Part shown: one piece after another, positions 1 to 6,765 of the stretch
Position numbering within the stretch: the first letter of the stretch is position 1
How the letters are laid out: every line of letters starts with the position of its first letter
DNA from: JBBDSV01 sp040904785
GTDB taxonomy: Bacteria; Actinomycetota; Nitriliruptoria; Nitriliruptorales; Nitriliruptoraceae
Length of the DNA stretch: 9,178 bases
NCBI GenBank assembly: GCA_040904785.1
Contig: JBBDSV010000022.1
Coordinates: forward strand, 1 to 9,178
Direction: 5' to 3'
Position numbers and translations under genes: made by a program
Notes under the pieces: generated by a model
What the model was told of the DNA's origin: nothing
What the model saw: the letters and a program-made list of their open reading frames with translations, nothing else
Database searches by the model: none

Positions 1-55
1 ATGGCGGACGCTGCACCGTTCGATCGAAACCGCTGTTTCTCTCGCCCCTGCCGGG

Positions 56-577
56 CTACCCCGGCGAGTCATTCGGGCCTGCAGTCGTAGCGATAACGTC
101 GCCGGTGGCATCGCGAACTTCGAAGACATCGCATCGGACGAACAGGTCGAACGCCGTGTCGTCGCTTCGCGTCGAGAACCGCGCACGGGCCGTTCTTCCG
201 TCTGGCGCGTTGGACTGGGCGCGAAAGCTGACCTGCGGACCCCAGTCATCGGCGTGCGGCTCTGGTGCCCCGAAGATCGGCCTGCGGAGCTTGCCGCCGC
301 CTACGGCGGAGAGAACGTCGGCGAATTCGTCCGTCGTGAACGTGAGAATACGTTTCTCGCGTGGCAGCTGAAGGTTCGCGATCACGGTGCTGACTGGATG
401 GCACAGCAATTGCCAGCGCGGATCTGCGGCGTCGTCCGCTGTGGTGCGCAGCAGCGCGCGTCGCGTCTTGTCCGGTTCGACGGTGAGCGCGAGGACACGG
501 AAGCTCTCGTCGATGTCTCCGCCGAGCAGGACCGCGGACTCGAACGTGCGTTCGAGCACATCGGTCGTCGTGATCAC
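56..577 (-). CDS. Hypothetical protein, 173 aa, unrecognised
   Basis: I do not recognise this family. The reading frame is intact from a GTG at 577 to a TAG at 56. Its codons are strongly GC-biased in the third position, which supports coding on this strand over the overlapping plus-strand frames. The protein has no signal peptide or membrane segment, so it is probably cytoplasmic. It is rich in Asp, Arg and Thr. The C-terminal third alternates short beta-like stretches (FDLFVRCDVFEV, about residues 143-154) with charged turns, suggesting a small beta-rich domain. There is no good Shine-Dalgarno before the GTG; a second in-frame GTG lies 18 bp downstream, so the start is uncertain. It is divergent from the osmolyte importer with about 68 bp between starts, so the two may share control; that is inference. 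Confidence 0.72.
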   Translation of the reverse strand: MITTTDVLERTFESAVLLGGDIDESFRVLALTVEPDKTRRALLRTTADDAADPRWQLLCHPVSTVIANLQLPREKRILTFTTDEFADVLSAVGGGKLRRPIFGAPEPHADDWGPQVSFRAQSNAPDGRTARARFSTRSDDTAFDLFVRCDVFEVRDATGDVIATTAGPNDSPG

Positions 578-590
578 GGAGATGGTGTCG

Positions 591-643
591 AGTCTCTCGT
601 CGGCAGTGTGGACACCGGCCAGGCTCTCGCCTCTAGGCTCTCG
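591..643. repeat. 9-bp direct repeats upstream of the importer operon
   Basis: AGGCTCTCG occurs exactly at 621-629 and 635-643, a 14-bp period. A one-mismatch copy, AGTCTCTCG, lies at 591-599. The last copy overlaps the proposed -10 element and ends two bases before the ATG at 646. Direct repeats in this position often act as operators, but no regulator can be assigned from sequence alone. Confidence 0.4.
609..639 (+). promoter_or_regulatory. Candidate leaderless promoter of the opuC operon
   Basis: A -10-like TAGGCT (634-639, fitting TANNNT) ends six bases before the ATG at 646. That is the spacing expected if transcription starts at the A of the start codon, as in leaderless actinobacterial mRNAs. 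A -35-like TGGACA sits at 609-614; its 19-bp spacer is longer than ideal. The arrangement favours the ATG at 646 as the start of the ATPase gene. Confidence 0.42.
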
Positions 644-645
644 TC

Positions 646-1776
646 ATGACGGGCACTTCCCCGCCGATCGGGATCGTACGCGTGATCGAACTCGAGCACG
701 TCACGAAGCAGTACGACCGCGAATCTGCGCCTGCCGTCGATGATCTCACGGTCACTTTCGCAAGTCGTGAACTGACGGTGCTCGTCGGCCCGTCAGGATG
801 CGGGAAGACGACCACGCTCAAGATGATCAATCGCATCATCGAGCCGACAGCAGGAAGCATCCGGATCGATGGTGCAGACGTGCTGCGCCGTCCACCGCAT
901 GAATTGCGACGCGAGATCGGATTCGTCATCCAGCGCGTCGGCCTATTTCCGCATCGCACCGTCGGTGAGAACATCGCGACGGTTCCGGAAATGCTGGGCT
1001 GGGATCGCGCACGTATCCGCACACGGGTAAATGAACTGCTCGAGCTGATGGACCTCGACGCGGGACTCCGTGACCGATATCCCGCACAGCTGTCTGGCGG
1101 CCAACAACAGCGGGTCGGCGTGGCACGAGCGCTTGCCGCGGATCCGCCGGTCCTGCTCATGGACGAGCCGTTTGGTGCCGTCGATCCGATCGTACGTGAC
1201 CGTCTGCAAGCGCAATTGCTCGAACTGCAGGCGCAACTGCAGAAGACGATCGTATTCGTCACGCACGACGTCGACGAGGCGATTCTCCTCGGTGACCGTA
1301 TCGCGATCCTCGCAACCGGCGGCGTGATCGCGCAGTTCGACACGCCTCATGCGATTCTGCGCTCCCCCGCCGGCGACTTCGTGCGGTCGTTTCTCGGAAA
1401 CGAGCGTCATCTCAAGCGGCTCGCGACGATCGCCGTGCGGGACGCCGACATAGTCACCGGCCCAGTCGTGAAACGGTCGATGACCCACGACCAGGTACAT
1501 GCCGTCGGTGTGTCCGAAGGAACGGACTGGGCCGCACTCGTCGACGACGACGGCACGCTCGAAGGTTGGGTCTGGCTGCGGGACCGCTCTTCCGCGGACG
1601 GGTTTCCCGAGGACGCAATCCACCAGTTTCGCGTGATCGTCTCGCCCGAGCAGACATTGCGCAGCGCCCTGGACGCGATCGTGGCGAATCGGAATCAAGT
1701 TGCCGCCGTGATCGAGGACGGCAAGCTCCTCGGCATGCTGTTCATCGAGAACATCAGTCGACAGCTTCTGCCGTGA
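646..1776 (+). CDS. opuCA: OpuC/ProV-type osmolyte ABC transporter ATPase with CBS domains
   Basis: This is the cytoplasmic ATPase that powers uptake of compatible solutes (glycine betaine, choline, carnitine or similar). All nucleotide-binding motifs are present: Walker A GPSGCGKTT (48-56), Q-loop Q96 in the family-typical FVIQRVGLFPH, signature LSGGQQQRVGVARALA from 149, Walker B VLLMDEP with catalytic E174, D-loop and switch H207. Residues about 260-376 fit a compact pair of CBS repeats, the first shorter than usual. In related proteins these sense ionic strength or bind c-di-AMP; whether they do so here is inference. The 376-aa length is normal. I chose the ATG at 646 because of the candidate leaderless promoter. 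A GTG at 682 with GGGA eight bases upstream is a real alternative that would still leave a complete domain. The stop overlaps the next gene's GTG by 4 bp. Confidence 0.93.
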   Translation: MTGTSPPIGIVRVIELEHVTKQYDRESAPAVDDLTVTFASRELTVLVGPSGCGKTTTLKMINRIIEPTAGSIRIDGADVLRRPPHELRREIGFVIQRVGLFPHRTVGENIATVPEMLGWDRARIRTRVNELLELMDLDAGLRDRYPAQLSGGQQQRVGVARALAADPPVLLMDEPFGAVDPIVRDRLQAQLLELQAQLQKTIVFVTHDVDEAILLGDRIAILATGGVIAQFDTPHAILRSPAGDFVRSFLGNERHLKRLATIAVRDADIVTGPVVKRSMTHDQVHAVGVSEGTDWAALVDDDGTLEGWVWLRDRSSADGFPEDAIHQFRVIVSPEQTLRSALDAIVANRNQVAAVIEDGKLLGMLFIENISRQLLP

Positions 1777-2447
1777 TCCTGCTTGCCGCCGCCGACCTGT
1801 TCGACCCTTCGTGGGTCGTGAGAAACAGCGGACGGATCCTCGAGGCGACCTGGGAGCACATCGTGCTCACCGTGTTGTCCGTGGTGATCGGGCTGCTGTT
1901 GTCGTGCGCGCTCTCTATCGTCGCGCTTCGTCGCCGTCGGCTGTATCGACCGATCCTGTCAGCGGGAAGTGTGCTCTACACAATCCCCTCGCTCGCGATG
2001 TTCGCACTGCTCGTGCCGTTCACCGGCTTCTCGATGACAACCGCCGTCATCGCGCTGGTGACCTACACGCTGTTGATCCTGGTCAAGAACATCGTCACGG
2101 GCATCGACGGTGTTCCCTCGGAGATTGTCGAAGCGGCGATCGGCATGGGATATGAGCCGCGCGCGGTGCTGCTGCGTGTCCAGCTGCCTCTCGCACTGCC
2201 GGTGATCGTTGCCGGTATCCGCATCGCGACGGTCACTGTCATCGGGCTCGTGACGGTCACCGCCCTGATCGGCCTGGGTGGCCTCGGCCGATTCATCCTC
2301 TCAGGATTTCGGGTCCTGCCGATCCATCCCACGCAGATTCTGGTCGGCACGTTCGCGTCGATCCTGCTTGCGATCACCGGCGACGTGCTGTTGCTCGCGC
2401 TCGAACGCGTGCTGACTCCCTGGTCGACACGCAAGGTTGCGACGTGA
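1773..2447 (+). CDS. opuCB: OpuC/ProW-type osmolyte ABC transporter permease 1
   Basis: A 224-aa inner-membrane permease that would form half of the translocation channel. It has about five hydrophobic segments (roughly 28-51, 60-82, 88-105, 143-165, 188-212). The EAA coupling loop that docks on the ATPase is clear: EAAIGMG at 120-126 followed by QLP at 137-139. The reading frame stays open far upstream inside the ATPase gene, but family length and the GTGA overlap with the ATPase stop place the start at the GTG at 1773, implying translational coupling. The stop overlaps the next permease start in the same way. The symbol reflects the family; which permease corresponds to OpuCB or OpuCD is arbitrary. 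Confidence 0.9.
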   Translation: MILLAAADLFDPSWVVRNSGRILEATWEHIVLTVLSVVIGLLLSCALSIVALRRRRLYRPILSAGSVLYTIPSLAMFALLVPFTGFSMTTAVIALVTYTLLILVKNIVTGIDGVPSEIVEAAIGMGYEPRAVLLRVQLPLALPVIVAGIRIATVTVIGLVTVTALIGLGGLGRFILSGFRVLPIHPTQILVGTFASILLAITGDVLLLALERVLTPWSTRKVAT

Positions 2448-3184
2448 GCGGCTTGTGGGCAGACGTGATCGGCTGGTTCGGCGACGCCAGCCGTTGGAGC
2501 GTGTCGGACCCGTCGGGCATCGGTTACCGCGTGATCGAGCACCTCACCGTCTCAACCGTCGCCATGCTCATCGCGATCGCCCTCGCCATTCCTACCGCGC
2601 TGGTGCTCGCGCACCATCGCCGTGCCGAAGCCATTGCGAGCGCGATCGTCAATCTCGGCCGTGCAGTTCCGTCGTTCGGACTGATCGTCGTGTTCTGGCT
2701 CGTCGCGACGTACATCCCGACGGTGAGTCCACGCTTCTGGCCCCTGGTCGGCGCCCTTGTCGCGCTTGCCATTCCTCCCGTGTTCACGAACACCTACACG
2801 TCAGTACGAGACGTCGATGCCGACATCGTCGAGGCGGCACGCGGGATGGGCGCGACCGAGCATGCGGTCATGTTCCGTACGGAACTGCCGCTGGCAAGTC
2901 CGGTTATCGTCGCTGGAGTTCGGCTCGCGTACGTCCAGGTCATCGCGACGACTGCGATTGGTGCAATCGTGACCAACGGTGGCGGTCTCGGGCGCTACAT
3001 CGTCGACGGGTTCGCGATCGGCAGGGCCGGTCACGCGATGGTCGTCTCCGGTGCGCTGCTTCTGGGGGTGCTGACTCTTGCTGCCGACCGTGTGCTTGCC
3101 GCCGCCGAAGTTCTTGTGGTGCCAACGCCGCTGCGAGAGATCTCGACGGTGCGAGTGGAAGGGGTGACCGGTGCTGCGGGTTGA
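2444..3184 (+). CDS. opuCD: OpuC/ProW-type osmolyte ABC transporter permease 2
   Basis: The second inner-membrane permease, 246 aa, presumably pairing with the first as a heterodimer. Hydrophobic segments lie at about 36-56, 64-90, 99-116, 152-175 and 197-222. The EAA loop is intact: EAARGMG at 130-136, then ELP at 147-149. It starts at a GTG overlapping the upstream TGA by 4 bp. Its N-terminal ~28 residues (rich in Trp, Gly and Asp) precede the first membrane segment and are longer than in the first permease. The C-terminal ~25 residues are a polar tail. No promoter is needed given the coupling. Substrate specificity cannot be read from the permeases. Confidence 0.9.
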   Translation: MSGLWADVIGWFGDASRWSVSDPSGIGYRVIEHLTVSTVAMLIAIALAIPTALVLAHHRRAEAIASAIVNLGRAVPSFGLIVVFWLVATYIPTVSPRFWPLVGALVALAIPPVFTNTYTSVRDVDADIVEAARGMGATEHAVMFRTELPLASPVIVAGVRLAYVQVIATTAIGAIVTNGGGLGRYIVDGFAIGRAGHAMVVSGALLLGVLTLAADRVLAAAEVLVVPTPLREISTVRVEGVTGAAG

Positions 3185-3283
3185 CCCGCGTGTGGCGTCC
3201 GTGCAGACCGGCCCGAGTCGACCTCCGACCGCTATCGTGGGAGCCACGCCGTCCATACTGTCGCCGATCGACGAGAAGACACG

Positions 3284-4177
3284 ATGACCTCCCGTCCATC
3301 CCGCATCCGCCTTGCTGCGTGCGTTGCGCTCGCTGCCCTCGTGCTCGCTGCATGCGGTGGAGACGACGCAGCAGACGCCGCGCCGATCACCGTTGCGTCC
3401 TTCAACTTCCCGGAATCCGAGATTCTTGGCGAGATCTATGCGCAGGCGCTCGAGGCTGACGGCTACTCGGTCGAACGATCGCTCAACCTCGGTGCGCGCG
3501 AGCTGATCTACCCCGAACTGATCGAGGGCGAGCTGGACCTGTTGCCCGAATACCTCGGTTCGGCACTCGTTGTTGGATTCGAACAGGACCCGCCAGCGGG
3601 CATCGACGAGGGTGTTGCTGCGCTGACGGATGCGTTCGCTGCCGAAGGCGTCACCGTGCTTCGGCCGGCACCCGCCGAGAACAACCAGGCCTTCGTCGTA
3701 ACCGCGGCATTCGCCGAAGAGCATGGGCTCGCTTCGCTGTCGGACCTCGCGGGGCTCGATGCGGTGAGCTTCGCTGGTCCTCCCGAATGTGAAGGGCGTG
3801 ACACCTGCCTTCAGGGTCTTGTCGGCACGTACGGGCTCGACCAGATCACGTTTGAGTCCGTGCAGGAAGCCGCTGCGCGTTTGGCCGCGCTCGACGCCGG
3901 CGACGCCGACATGATCCTGCTCTTCTCGACGGATGCTCCCCTCGCAGGAGGCGACTATGTGGTGCTCGCCGATGACGCCGGGATGTTGCCCCCAGAGAAC
4001 ATCACGCCGGTCGTGCGCACCGAAGTCATCGACTCGCACGGTGACGGGCTCACGCAGCTCCTCGACGAGGTCACCGCAGCGATCACGACTGACGCACTGC
4101 AGTCGATGAACGCGCAGGCAGCAGAGGGAATGTCAGCTGCAGAGATTGCGACTGCCTGGCTCGAAACCGCGCAGTAG
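3284..4177 (+). CDS. opuCC: OpuAC-family osmolyte-binding lipoprotein
   Basis: The extracytoplasmic substrate receptor of the importer, 297 aa, within the family's usual size. The N-terminus is a lipoprotein signal: Arg-containing n-region, hydrophobic core, and lipobox LAAC with C24 as the lipidated cysteine. Family landmarks follow: GEIYAQALEADGY (49-61), LPEYLGS (87-93), NNQAFVVT (133-140), GPPEC (165-169) and STDA (215-218). C169 and C175 are close enough to form a disulfide. The aromatic cage that would define the ligand cannot be placed with certainty, so glycine betaine, choline or ectoine are all possible. It starts at an ATG with a weak GAGAAG five bases upstream. The preceding 99-bp gap has TANNNT-like sequences (TATCGT 3233-3238, TACTGT 3256-3261) but no convincing -35, so separate transcription is possible but unproven. 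Confidence 0.92.
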   Translation: MTSRPSRIRLAACVALAALVLAACGGDDAADAAPITVASFNFPESEILGEIYAQALEADGYSVERSLNLGARELIYPELIEGELDLLPEYLGSALVVGFEQDPPAGIDEGVAALTDAFAAEGVTVLRPAPAENNQAFVVTAAFAEEHGLASLSDLAGLDAVSFAGPPECEGRDTCLQGLVGTYGLDQITFESVQEAAARLAALDAGDADMILLFSTDAPLAGGDYVVLADDAGMLPPENITPVVRTEVIDSHGDGLTQLLDEVTAAITTDALQSMNAQAAEGMSAAEIATAWLETAQ

Positions 4178-4204
4178 TCCCGCGGATCGGCGGCCGTCCC
4201 GGCG

Positions 4205-4720
<516 letters not shown>

Positions 4721-4874
4721 GGTCCGCTCACCTCTTCACTCAGCCGATGTCACACGCGCCGTGGATGGCATCGTCCTCTTCCACGCCACCGCGACCGTCC
4801 GCGCCTCTGTGGTGAACGTGAGCCCAATTCGCGACACTGCGCATCAAGACGACATCGATGGAACTTCGCCCATG

Positions 4875-4904
4875 AGGCTACGCCTCCGCAAGGCCTGCTG
4901 TCAA
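4875..4904 (-). promoter_or_regulatory. Sigma70-like promoter for resR
   Basis: Read on the minus strand there is a perfect -35 TTGACA (4904-4899), an 18-bp spacer and a -10 TAGCCT (4880-4875, fitting TANNNT). The predicted start near 4868 gives a leader of about 148 nt before the resR ATG. This is the best promoter match in the window. The -35 overlaps an imperfect dyad (GCTGT...ACAGC, 4897-4920), a possible regulator contact. Confidence 0.6.
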
Positions 4905-4912
4905 CGCAGTTG

Positions 4913-4964
4913 TGCACAGCCATGCACGGTATGCAGATTCCTGCAGGGCGCGCAGGAATCTGCA
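4913..4964. promoter_or_regulatory. TGCA motifs phased at 9-10 bp upstream of resR promoter
   Basis: TGCA begins at 4913, 4923, 4932, 4942 and 4961, with a CGCA at 4951. The steps are 10, 9, 10, 9 and 10 bp, about one helical turn, so the motifs lie on one DNA face. They run directly upstream of the -35 element. The two-fold symmetry of the long inverted repeat accounts for part of this pattern but not for the copies at 4913 and 4923. A cooperative regulator-binding array is a possibility. Confidence 0.35.
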
Positions 4965-4965
4965 T
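4931..4965. repeat. Perfect inverted repeat, 14-bp arms, 7-nt loop
   Basis: ATGCAGATTCCTGC (4931-4944) is exactly reverse-complementary to 4952-4965, separated by AGGGCGC. The arms are less GC-rich than the surroundings. It lies 91 bases past the DUF151 stop and 26 bases upstream of the resR -35. As RNA it would be a stable hairpin ending the upstream operon, though no U-tract follows on either strand. As DNA it could be a dimeric operator or a dispersed palindromic repeat. Confidence 0.85.
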
Positions 4966-5056
4966 CTGCGTTCGCCAGCGGTCGAGCGCCGGAGTACAGG
5001 GACTTGGCAGAAGTTGCCGAACCGGACATGTGCGGCCGTCGCCTGAAGGTGCGCTG

Positions 5057-5560
5057 TCAGCCGTTGAAGTCTTCGGGACTCACTTCATCGAGGAATTCAC
5101 GGAACTGCCGTACTTCCTCTTCGGCGTCGACGGAGGTCTCACCATCAAGCTCACTGGTGTCGATCTCAATGCCGGCTTCCTCGAGGACGGTTTCCGCGCT
5201 GTAGATCGGAACGTCGTCGAGCCGGCTTGCGAGTGCAATGGCGTCTGACGGTCGCGACGAGACCGAGACTTCGCGTCCGTCGATCGAGAGGTGGAGTTCC
5301 GCATGGAAGGTGCCGTCGCGCAGATCGGTCACGTGCACTGCAGTGAGTGACGCTCCGAGCTCGTCGATGACCGACACGAAAAGATCATGCGTCAATGGAC
5401 GCGGGGTGTCGACGCCCTGCAATGCGAAGGCGATTGCCGTTGCCTCGACCGCGCCGACCCAGATCGGGAGGTACCGCTGTCCGTCCCGTTCCTTGAGCAG
5501 GACGATCGGTTGGTTCGCCGGAAGCTCGACGCGGACGCCGACCAGCTCCATCTCGATCAT
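5057..5560 (-). CDS. DUF151 bifunctional nuclease-family protein (Rv1829 type)
   Basis: A 167-aa cytoplasmic protein of the DUF151 (bifunctional nuclease) family. Members fold as a compact alpha/beta domain; nuclease activity was reported for plant relatives, but the bacterial role is unsettled. Conserved blocks are LPIWVGAVEA (31-40), RPLTHDL (54-60), DGTFHAEL (82-89) and SRPSDAIALASR (102-113) followed by PIY (118-120). The acidic tail EEVRQFREFLDEVSPEDF (148-165) is close to what I recall of M. tuberculosis Rv1829, which also neighbours resR. I chose the ATG at 5560 because AGAGGAG (5574-5568) lies seven bases upstream; a second ATG at 5551 is less well placed. The gene follows the carboxypeptidase stop by 29 bp, so it is likely co-transcribed with it. 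Confidence 0.92.
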   Translation of the reverse strand: MIEMELVGVRVELPANQPIVLLKERDGQRYLPIWVGAVEATAIAFALQGVDTPRPLTHDLFVSVIDELGASLTAVHVTDLRDGTFHAELHLSIDGREVSVSSRPSDAIALASRLDDVPIYSAETVLEEAGIEIDTSELDGETSVDAEEEVRQFREFLDEVSPEDFNG

Positions 5561-5589
5561 GGGACCACTCCTCTGCCGCTGGATCGAGG

Positions 5590-6765
5590 CTACCGAAGGG
5601 TCCCGTCCACGCTCATCCGCTGCAAGGCGTCGTACGCCTGGTCGACGAACAGGCGTGCAATGCTGACGCATGAGACGTCTTGTGACGCGTGGCCGTCCGC
5701 TTGGGCCGTCAGCACGATCTCCTGCGGTAGGGCCGGGCCATGTTGGAGCAGGACCGTCGGAAGTCCGTCACTGAGCGACACGATCGACACCGTTGGTTCG
5801 GCGCCACGCGGCGACGTGAGGTGAAACTCGGGGCTGTCAAAGCCCAGCGAACGTCCTCCGGCGCGGCGCGCCGAAACGTGCAGCGACCGCACGACGGCCT
5901 CTGTCTCCGTGAATCCGACATCGAGCAGTGCCGCCGCATCCGCAAAGCGCGCGCTTTCTGACAATGATCCAAGGACGACAGCTACGAGCTCCCTTTCTCC
6001 TCGGCGCGCACTGGCAATCATCGAATTGCCCGCGGCATCGGTGAAGCCGGTCTTCACACCGGTCGCGCCCCGATAGGACGTGAGGAGTTCATTGCGGCTG
6101 GCGACGCTCCCCTCCCCCGGCAGATCGACGACTGCGCGTGCCACGATGGACCGCAGGTCGTCATGTGCGAGCGCGGTCCGCGCGAGACGTGCCAGCGCGC
6201 GTGCCGAGACGAGGTTCTCATCGTCGAGCCCCGACGGACTCGCCAGTTGGATCGGCTCCATGCCGAGATCCTCAGCGACGCGCCGCATCTGCTCGACGAA
6301 CGCCGCACGTGATCCTGCAGCATGGACGGCAAGCACTTCTGCGGCGTCGTTGCCGCTGCGCGCGATCAGCGCGTTGAGCAGCTGTTCGACCGTCCAGACG
6401 TCGCCTGGGGTCAGCCCGACACCGGCACCGCCGATGCCGCGGACCTCGTCGCCGACCGTGACGAGGTCGTCGAGATCGTGGTTCTGCAGCACTGTGAGGG
6501 CAGTGAGCACCTTGATCGTCGACGCGACCGGACGGCGTATCGCAGATCGGTGCTCGGCGATGACCTGTCCCGTGCGCGCTTCGACGAGGATCCAGGATTC
6601 GGCGCTCAGCGCGTCCGTTAGCTCCGGGTGCGTGATCACGGGGGCATCGCGGTCCACGGCGGCGTCATCATCGCCGTGGACGGGTGTCACCACCAACATC
6701 GTCGTGGCGACAAGGGTTGCCACGAGCGCAGCGATGCGACGGCGTCGCGGCACCGGCAGAGTCAT
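5590..6765 (-). CDS. D-alanyl-D-alanine carboxypeptidase (low-mass PBP, S11 family)
   Basis: A secreted or membrane-anchored serine peptidase, 391 aa, that trims the terminal D-Ala from peptidoglycan stem peptides outside the membrane. All three penicillin-binding motifs are present in order: SxxK as STIK (82-85) with nucleophile S82, SxN as SGN (137-139), and KTG (238-240). The N-terminus has RRRR then a hydrophobic stretch (about 11-29), a signal peptide or uncleaved anchor; a signal peptidase site after G31 is possible but weak. Residues about 290-370 may be the beta-rich C-terminal domain. I see no C-terminal amphipathic or membrane anchor. It starts with an ATGA overlap onto the ftsR stop, so translation is probably coupled. 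This gene has no counterpart at the same position in the M. tuberculosis cluster. Confidence 0.93.
   Translation of the reverse strand: MTLPVPRRRRIAALVATLVATTMLVVTPVHGDDDAAVDRDAPVITHPELTDALSAESWILVEARTGQVIAEHRSAIRRPVASTIKVLTALTVLQNHDLDDLVTVGDEVRGIGGAGVGLTPGDVWTVEQLLNALIARSGNDAAEVLAVHAAGSRAAFVEQMRRVAEDLGMEPIQLASPSGLDDENLVSARALARLARTALAHDDLRSIVARAVVDLPGEGSVASRNELLTSYRGATGVKTGFTDAAGNSMIASARRGERELVAVVLGSLSESARFADAAALLDVGFTETEAVVRSLHVSARRAGGRSLGFDSPEFHLTSPRGAEPTVSIVSLSDGLPTVLLQHGPALPQEIVLTAQADGHASQDVSCVSIARLFVDQAYDALQRMSVDGTLR

Larger units (their letters stand above)
4721..5056. other. Gene-free region between DUF151 gene and resR
   Basis: This 336-bp stretch lies between two genes of the same orientation, where neighbouring gaps are under 30 bp. 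It holds the resR ribosome site, a leader of about 148 nt, a minus-strand sigma70-like promoter (4875-4904), a run of phased TGCA motifs (4913-4964) and a perfect inverted repeat (4931-4965). Between 4966 and 5056 I see nothing definite. A 34-codon minus-strand frame (4740-4844) has no ribosome site and is not called as a gene. Confidence 0.6.

Noticed and set aside
26..39. Hairpin GAAAC-loop-GTTTC just past the hypothetical gene
   Set aside because: Only five mostly A-T pairs and no T-run, so it is too weak to call a terminator.
254..649. Open plus-strand frame opposite the hypothetical gene
   Set aside because: The minus-strand frame has far better third-position GC bias and a globular, acidic composition; the plus frame is Arg-rich like an antisense shadow.
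3185..3283. Promoter for the binding-protein gene
   Set aside because: TANNNT-like sequences are present, but none has a plausible -35 at normal spacing, so I did not list it as a feature.
2437..3459. Long Arg-rich plus-strand frame across permease 2 and the binding protein
   Set aside because: It overlaps two clear genes in another frame and has the Arg/His-rich composition typical of a shifted high-GC frame.
4740..4844. 34-codon minus-strand frame in the resR leader
   Set aside because: No ribosome site before its ATG and no recognisable peptide; mentioned only as part of the leader finding.
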